A DNA stretch of 64,000 nucleotides from Bacillus sp. B-jedd. GTDB taxonomy: Bacteria > Bacillota > Bacilli > Bacillales > Cytobacillaceae. A program made the translations under genes and the position numbers. Every line of letters begins with the position of its first letter. Position 1 is the stretch's first letter. The notes under the pieces were generated by a model, which saw only the letters and a list, made by a program, of their open reading frames with translations, did no database searches and had not been told where the DNA came from. Positions 17,590 through 25,048 of this stretch are shown piece after piece. The stretch lies in assembly GCF_000821085.1 (NCBI RefSeq), contig NZ_CCXR01000001.1, forward strand, positions 4,113,001 through 4,177,000. The letters run 5' to 3'.

Positions 17590-18351
17590 TCAATTGATTT
17601 CTGCAGCGGCAGGTTCCCTCAAATCGCTGTAGACCCTGCCCTCCGAGGTATAAATGACTGCCATCTTCCCCCTTAAATAGCCAACAACCTCTATATTTAA
17701 ATATTTGGCCAGCTGGATTGCCTGCTTGGTCGCAGCGGTCCTTGAGCCGATAACGGCGAAGCCAAATTTTGCTGCCTTGGATAACATTTCATAGGAAACG
17801 CGGCCGGTCGTTAAAAGGATCAATTCTTCCGGATTAAGCCGCTTCCTGATACAATGGCCGATGATCTTATCGACCGCGTTATGCCGGCCGATGTCTTCCC
17901 GGACAGCCATATTGCCGTCCTGATCGATGATGCAGGCGCCATGCATCCCGCCTGTTTCTAGGTAAAGTGTCGATGACTGGGCAAATTCTGCCCTTTTTTT
18001 CAGCAGGTAGCTTAACGGATAGTGCCTGGTCGAACGCACTTTCTCGAATTCTTTCACATCCGTCATGGAGAAAAACGTAACTCCTCTTCCACATCCCGCT
18101 GTGTAATGCTTTTTCTTGGAGAACATCTTCTCGCCGTCAAAAGAATTATTCAGCGTCACCTGCAAGGTCCCGGTTCCTTCATGGAACTCGACTTTATCTA
18201 TATCATCGGCATTTTCGATCATCCCCTCCGAAAAGAGGTAACCGTAAACCCAATCTTCCAAATCGGATTTTGTCAGCTGGAAAACGGCAATTTCATAGCC
18301 ATTGACGGACAGATTAATAGGGTACTCGTCAGGGCAACTTTTCCTGTTCAT
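17590..18351 (-). CDS. fdhD: Formate dehydrogenase sulfurtransferase FdhD
   Basis: 253 residues from ATG 18351, chosen because GGAGGAAAGGCA lies directly upstream; in-frame codons further up lack a ribosome binding site. Seen: the family motifs TAGCGRGVTF, GGMHGACIID, REDIGRHNAVDKIIG, LTTGRVSYEMLSKAAKFG and SRTAATKQAIQLA. The functional Cys loop is GCGRG, with one Cys instead of the CxxC of E. coli, which is common in the family. Known: FdhD passes sulfur from a cysteine desulfurase to the molybdenum cofactor of formate dehydrogenase. It leads the fdh operon, 89 bp before fdhA, behind an FNR/CRP-like site. Confidence 0.95.
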   Translation of the reverse strand: MNRKSCPDEYPINLSVNGYEIAVFQLTKSDLEDWVYGYLFSEGMIENADDIDKVEFHEGTGTLQVTLNNSFDGEKMFSKKKHYTAGCGRGVTFFSMTDVKEFEKVRSTRHYPLSYLLKKRAEFAQSSTLYLETGGMHGACIIDQDGNMAVREDIGRHNAVDKIIGHCIRKRLNPEELILLTTGRVSYEMLSKAAKFGFAVIGSRTAATKQAIQLAKYLNIEVVGYLRGKMAVIYTSEGRVYSDLREPAAAEIN

Positions 18352-18396
18352 TGCCTTTCCTCCTTTTCTAATAACTGCATATTTACAACTACTTCC

Positions 18397-18439
18397 ATTG
18401 TAGAAATCGCTGCGCATATGAGCAGTGATATTAGTCACT
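18397..18439 (-). promoter_or_regulatory. Candidate FNR/CRP-type activated promoter of the fdh operon
   Basis: The palindrome AGTGATATTAGTCACT (18424-18439) has the AGTGA-N6-TCACT layout of FNR/CRP sites (consensus TGTGA-N6-TCACA). On the minus strand a -10 element TACAAT lies at 18402-18397, predicting a start near 18390. The palindrome centre at 18431.5 then falls at exactly -41.5, the class II activator position. No good -35 hexamer is visible, as expected for an activated promoter. Confidence 0.65.
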
Positions 18440-18939
18440 CCTCTTGAAAAGGGGCAAATCGTTGCAAAAACGTTGCAGATATAGGGTTTTGCAGTGTTAC
18501 CTTATAAAATTTATCTTAAAAACCCGTTTTATAGTGGCTTTAATATGACAGATTGTTTGCAGCTTTGTGTCTTTTGTTTGTATAATTTGTGAAACATTCA
18601 GTTAAGCATCGTGCCCATGATAATAACTTGGGGCTTTTTTGATTGAGAGCGTTTTCACAGTTTGCAACTCTACTAACCTTTCTTTCTATTTAGCGTAATT
18701 CGAGCGGTCATTTTTTGCAGTAATATTTATCACGATGAGACCTCATATCACAAATTTGTAACACAACCCCATCCGCATCCGGATCAGGGGATTGCTAATT
18801 GAATGACAGGCCTGCTATCCATTTTCTTTACAAAAAACGGGTATACTAAGTAAAATGGGGTTGAGTAATAACAGCAGGATTTTGGAATGGATGGTTACAA
18901 GCAATCCATCATGAATCCCTTCTTAAAGGAGGAAACAGC
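18440..18939. other. Divergent intergenic region between fdhD and pdxK
   Basis: 500 bp without a gene. Seen: a direct repeat CGTTGCA-AAAA-CGTTGCA near 18459-18477, several AT-rich tracts, a TATACT near 18842 that could serve pdxK, and AAAGGAGG at 18926-18933 as the pdxK ribosome binding site. An imperfect GCCC...GGGGC hairpin before T6 lies at about 18610-18642. No tRNA or riboswitch could be recognised. Confidence 0.5.
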
Positions 18940-19752
18940 ATGTCAGTTAAGAAAGTTTTGACAATAGCCGGATCAGATACAAGCGGGGGCGCGGGCATCC
19001 AGGCCGACCTGAAGACGTTCCAGGAGCTTGGAGTTTACGGGATGACCGCGTTAACTACAATCGTTACAATGAAACCGGAGGGCTGGAACCATGAAGTTCA
19101 TCCGCTGCCAGTTGAAACGTTGAAGAAACAGTTGGAAACGATCCTTTCGGTAGGTATTGATGCAATGAAAACAGGAATGCTCGGCACCGTCGAAATCATT
19201 GAGCTCGCCGCCAAGGTCATTGATGAGAATAAACTTGGCAAAGTGGTCATTGATCCTGTCATGGTTTGCAAGGGCGAGGACGAGGTCCTCAATCCCGAAA
19301 CAACGGACGCTATGCGCGAACTGCTTGTTCCGCGGGCGACAGTCGTGACGCCAAACTTATTCGAAGCGGGCCAGCTGGCAAAAACAGGACCCATCCGCGA
19401 TATGGACCAAATGAAAAATGCAGCTGCCATCATTCACGACCAAGGTGCCAAATATGTCGTCATCAAGGGCGGCAGCAAGTTCGACTATGAAGGAAAGGCG
19501 GTCGACCTGTTGTTTGATGGAAAGAACTACAAGTTGTACGAGACGGAAAAACTCGGGACAACTTATACACATGGAGCAGGCTGCACTTATTCATCCGCCA
19601 TTGCGGCAGGCCTCGCAAAAGGGCAATCCGTCGAGGAAGCGATTGATACAGCGAAAGTATTCATTACGGAAGCCATCCGCCATGGATTTAAACTAAACGA
19701 GTACGTCGGTCCGACTTGGCAGGGCGAATACAGGAACCTGCCGAAAAATTAA
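18940..19752 (+). CDS. pdxK: Pyridoxine/pyridoxal/pyridoxamine (hydroxymethylpyrimidine) kinase PdxK
   Basis: 270 residues, ribokinase fold. Seen: TIAGSDTSGGAGIQADLKTFQE near the start, DAMKTGML, VVIDPVMVCKGEDEVL, VVTPNLFEA, and the catalytic THGAGCTYSSAIAA near residue 210. The Cys in HGAGC is typical of the Bacillus PdxK (ThiD-like) group, and overall length and sequence match B. subtilis PdxK closely. Known: phosphorylates vitamin B6 vitamers, and can act on hydroxymethylpyrimidine. It is monocistronic here, ending at a strong terminator. ATG at 18940 follows AAAGGAGG. Confidence 0.92.
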   Translation: MSVKKVLTIAGSDTSGGAGIQADLKTFQELGVYGMTALTTIVTMKPEGWNHEVHPLPVETLKKQLETILSVGIDAMKTGMLGTVEIIELAAKVIDENKLGKVVIDPVMVCKGEDEVLNPETTDAMRELLVPRATVVTPNLFEAGQLAKTGPIRDMDQMKNAAAIIHDQGAKYVVIKGGSKFDYEGKAVDLLFDGKNYKLYETEKLGTTYTHGAGCTYSSAIAAGLAKGQSVEEAIDTAKVFITEAIRHGFKLNEYVGPTWQGEYRNLPKN

Positions 19753-19764
19753 TTTGGTGACATA

Positions 19765-19792
19765 AAAGGCCGGATGCCATTCCGGCCTTTTT
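19765..19792 (+). terminator. Terminator after pdxK
   Basis: AAAGGCCGGA pairs with TCCGGCCTTT around TGCCAT, followed by T-tracts. A-runs on the other side would also allow leftward termination. Confidence 0.9.
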
Positions 19793-19930
19793 CTATTTCT
19801 GGGCGGCAATCGCGCAGAGTGGTTGAAAAGTGCGTTGCTTTCGCTTTTCACTCCTATTTTTAGTATGATTAAGGAATTAAAGCGGTTGAGCAAAAGAAGA
19901 GCAGGCAACTGCCATTGGGAAGGGGATCAT

Positions 19931-20278
19931 ATGGAACCAGTCAACATAAACGCAGTCCAGGCTGCCATTGACAAGTTTTGCAAAAAAGAGGTTTATATCC
20001 ACCTGGAAACGACGAATGGCGCGTATGCAACCCATTATAACCAGTCCTTTTTTTCATCCGGCGCCTATATCCGCAACGCTCAAGTTCAATATGACTCCGG
20101 AAAAATCACCGGTGACGGACCCTACAGGGTTGGCCTGAAAATACCTTTAGGCTGGATATATGCAGAGGGGATCACCCATTTTGAATTGGACGAAAACGGC
20201 CGCCTGCTGATGGCGGGCCATGATTTCAGCGGTAAGCTCGCAGTGGCTCTTCAAATCAGCCCGACGCCGTTCGAATAA
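19931..20278 (+). CDS. yojF: YojF family protein (DUF1806)
   Basis: 115 residues from ATG 19931, preceded by GGGAAGGGG; the frame is open upstream but has no ribosome binding site there. Seen: MEPVNINAVQAAIDKF, ETTNGAYATHYNQ, and GLKIPLGWIYAEGITHFELD. Known: YojF is a small conserved Bacillus protein of unknown biochemical role, encoded next to yojG (bshB2) as here. Its conservation with the bacillithiol deacetylase suggests a link with bacillithiol metabolism, but no catalytic motif is visible. Confidence 0.88.
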   Translation: MEPVNINAVQAAIDKFCKKEVYIHLETTNGAYATHYNQSFFSSGAYIRNAQVQYDSGKITGDGPYRVGLKIPLGWIYAEGITHFELDENGRLLMAGHDFSGKLAVALQISPTPFE

Positions 20279-20293
20279 ATCATTAGGCAAAAG

Positions 20294-20310
20294 GCTAATC
20301 ACTGATTAGC
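20294..20310. promoter_or_regulatory. 17-bp palindrome before bshB2
   Basis: GCTAATCA-C-TGATTAGC is a perfect inverted repeat between yojF and bshB2, 12 bp before a possible -10 (TATACT, 20323-20328). It could be an operator at the -35 position of an internal promoter, or a small mRNA hairpin. Confidence 0.35.
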
Positions 20311-20354
20311 AGCCGGCATAATTATACTAAGACCGATCAAAAGGAGAATTGACT

Positions 20355-21020
20355 ATGGAAAAGGAACGCCATGTGCTTGTCGTCTTCCCGCATCCTGATG
20401 ATGAAGCATTTGGAGTATCGGGGACAATCGCCATGCACACTCAAAGCGGAACCCCTGTCACATACGCCTGCCTGACACTCGGCGAAATGGGCAGGAATAT
20501 GGGCAATCCTCCATTCGCTACAAGGGAATCGCTTCCGGGAATCCGCAGGGAAGAACTATTGGAAGCGGCAAAAGTTCTTGGCATCAGCGATTTGCGGATG
20601 CTCGGCTATAGGGATAAGACGATTGAATTTTTAGATGAAGGAAAACTCGCTGCCCAGATTTCGTCCATCATTCAGGAAGTGGATCCGTCCCTGGTCATTA
20701 CCTTCTACCCGGGCTACTCAGTACACCCCGACCACGAGGCCACTGGACGGGCTGTCGTCAGGGCAGTCAGTGAAATGGAACCTGGCAAAAGGCCGAAGCT
20801 TCATTGTGTCGCCTTTTCCAACAATTGCGAAGAGGATATCGGCGACGCTGATATCGTTCACGAAATTACACCTGTGGCAGATATAAAAATGGCTGCCATC
20901 CGGGCGCACCGCTCCCAAACACAGCAAATGGTCAAGGATATGGAAGAAAAATTGAAAAACCAAGACCCACAAACAATGGTCTGGGTTAACAATGAACGGT
21001 TTTGGACATACAAGTTTTAA
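20355..21020 (+). CDS. bshB2: Bacillithiol biosynthesis deacetylase BshB2
   Basis: 221 residues from ATG 20355, 8 nt after AAGGAG; a TTG at 20349 lies too close to it. Seen: LmbE/PIG-L zinc deacetylase motifs PHPDDEA near residue 13 and HPDHEATG near residue 117, plus TLGEMGRNMG. Known: removes the acetyl group from GlcNAc-malate in bacillithiol synthesis and is the second deacetylase of Bacillus next to BshB1. It follows yojF by 76 bp, as in B. subtilis yojFG. The presence of this gene marks the host as a bacillithiol-using Firmicute. Confidence 0.93.
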   Translation: MEKERHVLVVFPHPDDEAFGVSGTIAMHTQSGTPVTYACLTLGEMGRNMGNPPFATRESLPGIRREELLEAAKVLGISDLRMLGYRDKTIEFLDEGKLAAQISSIIQEVDPSLVITFYPGYSVHPDHEATGRAVVRAVSEMEPGKRPKLHCVAFSNNCEEDIGDADIVHEITPVADIKMAAIRAHRSQTQQMVKDMEEKLKNQDPQTMVWVNNERFWTYKF

Positions 21021-21062
21021 CGATTTACCCGCGGGAGAATACATCTTTCGGGCTAGGAAGGC

Positions 21063-21097
21063 ACCCGGGGCAGGGTTAGTTCTGCTGCCGGGTTTTT
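21063..21097 (+). terminator. Terminator after bshB2
   Basis: ACCCGG(GG)CAG pairs with CTGCCGGGT and is followed by TTTTT, 42 bp after the bshB2 stop. Confidence 0.82.
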
Positions 21098-21143
21098 CTG
21101 TTTCGCGGTGTAGCGGCGGGGTAGGGTAACGGTTCATGGGGGT

Positions 21144-21200
21144 TATGCGCCAACTCATCGGTGGTATGCGCCAATTCTAGGGGTTTATGCGCCAATTCAC
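21144..21200. repeat. Three 21-bp mini-repeats leading into the 51-bp array
   Basis: TATGCGCCAA recurs at 21144, 21165 and 21186, exactly 21 bp apart, each followed by (C/T)TC. The CGCCAA core is the same hexamer that ends every unit of the adjacent 51-bp array, so the two seem related. Confidence 0.75.
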
Positions 21201-21203
21201 GGG

Positions 21204-21690
21204 TTGGCGACTGTAGTCCCGGAAATTCTGGCGGCGGGGCGCCAATAAAGCGGCTTGGCGACTGTAGTCCAGGAAATTCTGGCGGCGGGGCGCCAACAAG
21301 GTGGCTTGGCGACTGTAGCCTAGGAAATTCTGGCGGCGGGGCGCCAACAAGGCGGGTTGGCGACTGTAGTCCCGGAAATTCTGGCGGTGGGGCGCCAATA
21401 AAGCGGCTTGGCGACTGTAGTCCCGGAAATTCTGGCGGCGGGGCGCCAACAAGGCGGCTTGGCGACTGTAGCCTAGGAAATTCTGGCGGCGGGGCGCCAA
21501 CAAGACGGCTTGGCGACTGTAGCCTAGGAAATTCTGGCGGCGGGGCGCCAACAAGACAGCTTGGCGACTGTAGCCTAGGAAATTCTGGCGGCGGGGCGCC
21601 AACAAGGCGGCTTGGCGACTGTAGTCCAGGAAATTCTGGCGGCGGGGCGCCAACAAGACGGCTTGGCTACTTTTGCAAGAGGAAAGGGCG
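21204..21690. repeat. Tandem array of nine 51-bp G/C-rich units with internal inverted repeats
   Basis: Units begin with TTGGCG at 21204, 21255, 21306, 21357, 21408, 21459, 21510, 21561 and 21612, with a partial tenth at 21663. Each unit has TTGGCG ... CGCCAA as 6-bp arms of a 42-nt palindromic block, and a variable centre (TCCCGG, TCCAGG or CCTAGG). Long open frames on both strands arise only because 51 is a multiple of 3; there is no ribosome binding site or protein family match. The array lies between the convergent genes bshB2 and the SRPBCC gene. Function unknown. Confidence 0.92.
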
Positions 21691-21696
21691 CCAAGC

Positions 21697-21737
21697 CGCA
21701 AGCTTTCAATTGATGCTATGCCGATTGAAAGCTTGCG
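21697..21737. repeat. 14-bp perfect inverted repeat next to the array
   Basis: CGCAAGCTTTCAAT (21697-21710) and ATTGAAAGCTTGCG (21724-21737) flank a 13-nt loop. It lies 3' of the SRPBCC gene without a T-tract, so it may act as an mRNA 3' stabiliser or be part of the repeat element. Confidence 0.75.
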
Positions 21738-21760
21738 TCTATCCATTCTCCATTCTTCTA

Positions 21761-22210
21761 TTAAGAGTTGGCTTTACCCTCCAGCATATCCTTCAAGTAA
21801 ACCATCTGATTGCCGTCTTCTCTTTTCAGCATGTTCACAATAAACCTTTTTGTCAGGCCCATGACAATGCCGGTTGTTTTTATATCCGCCTTAAAGCTAG
21901 CCCTCGTGCGGCCTTCCTCAACCTCTTCAAATGAATACCAATAAACCGACTGGAGACCGTTTGTTTCACTTTTATAAGCGAATAGTTTGTTTTCCTCAAA
22001 AGCCGTAATTTCAAGTTCCGATTCTGTTTCACGACCGCGGATCATCCGCGTTTCCACAACCTTGTCGCCACTCTTCAACTGTCCAAGGCCGCGCTTATCT
22101 ATGTTAACAACGTTCGGCATAATCTCCGGCATGTTCTCCATGCTCGCCACATACTTAAACACAACCTCGACAGGCTGGGCGATTACAACACTCGATTGAA
22201 AATCCGCCAT
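21761..22210 (-). CDS. SRPBCC-fold (START/polyketide cyclase-like) protein
   Basis: 149 residues from ATG 22210, 6 nt after GAGGTGG; ATG 22213 is equally possible. Seen: the SRPBCC start pattern (MADFQSSVVIAQPVEVVFKYVA, then NMPEIMPNVV), beta-rich middle part and a C-terminal helix (MGLTKRFIVNMLKRE). Known: members bind hydrophobic ligands or act as CoxG-like or cyclase/dehydrase-like proteins; the ligand cannot be inferred. It stands alone, divergent from the ABC exporter operon, whose operators lie in the shared upstream region. Confidence 0.8.
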   Translation of the reverse strand: MADFQSSVVIAQPVEVVFKYVASMENMPEIMPNVVNIDKRGLGQLKSGDKVVETRMIRGRETESELEITAFEENKLFAYKSETNGLQSVYWYSFEEVEEGRTRASFKADIKTTGIVMGLTKRFIVNMLKREDGNQMVYLKDMLEGKANS

Positions 22211-22369
22211 CATAAACCACCTCATCAAAAAGATCTACACACTCCACTAACAATTATATCCCTTTTCAACATTTTTTCCTGTAAAAAGCGAAGCAAGGGG
22301 ACAGTTATGCCGCTTCTTTCGCCACACCGAAATCTCACTTTGCCTCATTATGGCTCACCGCTAAAAAAA
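22211..22369. other. Short region between the SRPBCC gene and the ABC exporter operators
   Basis: About 160 bp. It holds the minus-strand ribosome binding site GAGGTGG at 22216-22222 and otherwise no clear feature. Confidence 0.4.
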
Positions 22370-22443
22370 TGAGTGATTACTCACTTCATTTTTCTGCACA
22401 CTTAGCATATAATAAAATTGATTAGAAAGTGAGTGATTACTCA
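22370..22443. promoter_or_regulatory. Twin operators and -10 element of the ABC exporter/TetR operon
   Basis: TGAGTGATTACTCA occurs at 22370-22383 and again at 22430-22443, exactly 60 bp apart. Arms TGAGT/ACTCA make each a near-perfect palindrome. A TATAAT at 22408-22413 lies between them, so the sites would cover the -35 side and the start region. The TetR gene at the end of the same operon is the obvious ligand. Confidence 0.8.
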
Positions 22444-22489
22444 CTCTACACTTTCATTCTATTTGACCGCTTTAGAAAGGTGGATGAGG

Positions 22490-23242
22490 ATGGGGAACGA
22501 TTTTATTAACGTGTCAACGGACAGTCCAATTGTGTCGGTTAGGAATGTATCGAAGTCATTTGGCAGGCAGCAGGTTTTAAGGAATATTAATCTCGATATT
22601 TATCCAGGGGAGATTTTCGGGTTGCTCGGTCCTTCGGGGGCGGGGAAAACGACGATTGTCAGACAGCTGATTGGGCTTGAACTGCCAACGGAAGGGGAGA
22701 ACTGGCTGTTCAACGAGAAGATGCCTTCTCTTAAACTTGTTGAAAAGGCTGGTTATATGGCCCAGGCTGACGCACTTTACCAGGAGTTATCTGCTAGGGA
22801 CAATTTGGAGTTCTTCGGGGCTCTCTACGGATTAAAAGGAAAGAGACTGAAAGAGCGGATTGGAGCCGTGTTGGAAATCGTCCAATTAAGCGGCGACTTG
22901 AACAAGCTCGTCTCCAATTACTCAGGGGGAATGAAGCGCCGGCTCTCACTGGCTGCGGCTTTGCTGCATGAACCGTCCCTCCTTATTCTCGATGAGCCCA
23001 CAGTTGGAATCGATCCGGTTTTGCGAAAAAGCATTTGGGAACGATTTTACGAACTTAAGCAAAAAGGGACTGCTATTATCGTAACAACACATGTCATGGA
23101 TGAAGCGGAAAAATGCGACCGTCTCGGCATGATCAGGGATGGGCGGCTAATCGCGGTTGGCACTCCTGACGAACTGAAAAAGAATACCTCCTCAGAGACA
23201 ATTGAAGAGGCATTCCTAGTATATGGAGGTGCGGAATCATGA
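22490..23242 (+). CDS. ABC exporter ATP-binding protein
   Basis: 250 residues from ATG 22490 behind AGAAAGGTGG; ATG 22484 is an alternative. Seen: Walker A GPSGAGKTT, Q-loop MAQADALYQELS, signature NYSGGMKRR, Walker B LLILDEPTVGID, and the switch His in TTHVMDEAEKC, the DRR/ABC-2 export type. It overlaps the permease gene by 4 bp, with a TetR gene third in the operon. Known: such three-gene sets commonly export drugs or hydrophobic compounds, with the regulator sensing the substrate. The substrate is unknown. Confidence 0.93.
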   Translation: MGNDFINVSTDSPIVSVRNVSKSFGRQQVLRNINLDIYPGEIFGLLGPSGAGKTTIVRQLIGLELPTEGENWLFNEKMPSLKLVEKAGYMAQADALYQELSARDNLEFFGALYGLKGKRLKERIGAVLEIVQLSGDLNKLVSNYSGGMKRRLSLAAALLHEPSLLILDEPTVGIDPVLRKSIWERFYELKQKGTAIIVTTHVMDEAEKCDRLGMIRDGRLIAVGTPDELKKNTSSETIEEAFLVYGGAES

Positions 23243-24267
23243 GAATCAAAGCGCTTGTCATCAGGATTTTAAGGCAGTTTTTGCGTGACAAACGGACCAT
23301 GGCGCTAATGATTCTCGCGCCAATACTGATCCTGACCATGCTCAATCTTGTCTTTAATGGCAGGGACTATATCCCGAAAGTAGGGCTTGTCGATTTTCCA
23401 GCCCAATTAAAAGAGCAGTTAAATTTAGATGATGGTAAAGTGAAAGACTACAAGTCAACAAATGCCGCTGACAAGGCCTTGAAAACCGGTAAACTCGACG
23501 GCTACCTAACACTTGATGGCGCCAAGCCGGAAATCATGCTGGAAGGCAGCGACCCGACCGCTAACCGCGCATTCATGCTTTGGGTGCAGGAAGCCTTCAA
23601 ACCTGTTATGCCAAAAGCGGACACAGGTGAATTGCCAGTCACTTACTTGCACGGCTCGGACTCGATGAGCCAGTTTGACTATTTCGGGCCGGTCTTGCTT
23701 GCCTATTTCGCGTTCTTCTTCGTCTTTTTAATCGCGGGCGTTTCCTTCCTGCGTGAGCGGACGAGCGGCACGCTTGAAAGGCTGCTGTCAAGCCCATTAA
23801 GGCGCTGGGAAATCGTCGCTGGGTATGTGCTCGGCTTTGGCATTTTCACGACCATCCAGGCGACAATCATTACGTGGTACGGGATTTATATCCTCGATAT
23901 GCTGATGGAAGGGTCCTTCCTGCTCGTCCTGCTGACGATTCTGCTGCTTTCGTTTACAGCGCTGACGCTCGGAATCCTTCTGTCCGCTTTTGCAAATAAT
24001 GAAATGCAAATCATCCAGTTCATTCCGCTCGTCATTGTGCCGCAAGTGTTCTTCTCCGGGCTTTTCAATTTGGAGACAATATCGGAGTGGCTGAGCTGGA
24101 TTGGCCCGCTCACTCCACTCTATTATGCTGCCGATGCGGTGCGCGATGTTATGGTGAGGGGCTATGGTTTAAATGAGATTTATCCGGACCTTCTTCTGCT
24201 GCTCGGCCTGTCGATCCTGTTTATGGTTTTGAACGTTGCCGCGTTGAAAAAGCATCGGAAGGTATAA
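23239..24267 (+). CDS. ABC-2 type exporter permease
   Basis: 342 residues. Seen: an N-terminal helix (ALMILAPILILTMLNLVF), an outside domain of about 130 residues, then five hydrophobic segments from about residue 155, with FLRERTSGTLERLLSSPLRRWEIV, the typical ABC-2 coupling motif. ATG at 23239 overlaps the ATPase stop (ATGA) and follows GGAGGTGCGGAATC. It forms the membrane part of the exporter with the preceding ATPase; as half-size units they should dimerise. Confidence 0.92.
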   Translation: MRIKALVIRILRQFLRDKRTMALMILAPILILTMLNLVFNGRDYIPKVGLVDFPAQLKEQLNLDDGKVKDYKSTNAADKALKTGKLDGYLTLDGAKPEIMLEGSDPTANRAFMLWVQEAFKPVMPKADTGELPVTYLHGSDSMSQFDYFGPVLLAYFAFFFVFLIAGVSFLRERTSGTLERLLSSPLRRWEIVAGYVLGFGIFTTIQATIITWYGIYILDMLMEGSFLLVLLTILLLSFTALTLGILLSAFANNEMQIIQFIPLVIVPQVFFSGLFNLETISEWLSWIGPLTPLYYAADAVRDVMVRGYGLNEIYPDLLLLLGLSILFMVLNVAALKKHRKV

Positions 24268-24298
24268 TTTTGCAAAAAGAAATGAAAAGGGGAGTACC

Positions 24299-24958
24299 AT
24301 GTCTGACCATGAGTTATTTGATGAAGGAATTTTCGAAGGGGAAGAACTGACGGAAAAGCAGAAGAGAATCCTCATCGCCGCGATTGAATCGTTTTCCGAA
24401 AAAGGATATGCGGCGACTTCGACGAACGAAATCGCCAAAAAGGCGGGCGTCGCTGAAGGGACTATCTTCCGTCACTATAAAACGAAGAAAGAATTGCTAC
24501 TCAATATCGTTTCACCCGTTATGGCAAAATTGGTCGCGCCATTTGTGATCCGTGACTTAGACAAGGTGTTGAACAAGCGGTTTGATACATTCGAGGAATT
24601 CCTGCGGGCAATGTTCCAGAACCGCCGCGAATTCATTGAGAAAAACAGTCAGATCCTCCGCATTTTTCTCCAGGAAATTCCGTTCCAGCCTGAACTGCGG
24701 GAACAATTCAAGGAGCATGTGGCAGCCAAACTGTTTGAGCGCTTCGAAAGGGCGGCCGTCTATTACCAGGAAAAGGGGCAGCTAATCGACATCCCGCCGA
24801 TGAGCGCGCTGCGGATGACCGCTTCCTCCATCATCGGCTACTTCATTGCAAAATACGTCATTTTCCCGGAAACGGACTGGGACGATGAAGCCGAAATGGA
24901 ACGGACAATCCAGTTCATTTTACGGGGACTTGGGACCGGAACAGAAAAAACACTATAA
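24299..24958 (+). CDS. TetR/AcrR-family transcriptional regulator
   Basis: 219 residues. Seen: the N-terminal TetR helix-turn-helix (RILIAAIESFSEKGYAATST, then IAKKAGVAEGTIFRHYKTKKELL) at about residues 24-70, and a helical ligand domain (FLRAMFQNRREFIEKNSQILRIF). It is the third gene of the ABC exporter operon, 31 bp after the permease. Inference: it represses this operon through the twin TGAGTGATTACTCA sites at 22370-22443 and is released by an exporter substrate. ATG at 24299 follows AAAGGGGAG. Confidence 0.92.
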   Translation: MSDHELFDEGIFEGEELTEKQKRILIAAIESFSEKGYAATSTNEIAKKAGVAEGTIFRHYKTKKELLLNIVSPVMAKLVAPFVIRDLDKVLNKRFDTFEEFLRAMFQNRREFIEKNSQILRIFLQEIPFQPELREQFKEHVAAKLFERFERAAVYYQEKGQLIDIPPMSALRMTASSIIGYFIAKYVIFPETDWDDEAEMERTIQFILRGLGTGTEKTL

Positions 24959-24964
24959 GCCCAG

Positions 24965-25000
24965 GAGACCGAATCAGGCAATATGATTCGGTCTCTTTTT
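24965..25000 (+). terminator. Terminator after the TetR gene
   Basis: GAGACCGAATC pairs perfectly with GATTCGGTCTC, followed by TTTTT. Confidence 0.92.
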
Positions 25001-25048
25001 GCCTAACAGCCCTTCCTGTCCCGGCATTCTCCGCGACAAAGCAAGCCT

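Noticed and set aside
18600..18645. A tRNA or riboswitch between fdhD and pdxK
   Set aside because: Only an imperfect GCCC/GGGGC stem before a T-run; no cloverleaf or known aptamer pattern.
21161..21934. A 257-residue plus-strand protein (GDCSPGNSGGG repeats) and its minus-strand twin inside the 51-bp array
   Set aside because: Open frames on both strands follow from a repeat period divisible by 3; there is no ribosome binding site and the plus-strand frame runs into the antisense of the SRPBCC gene.
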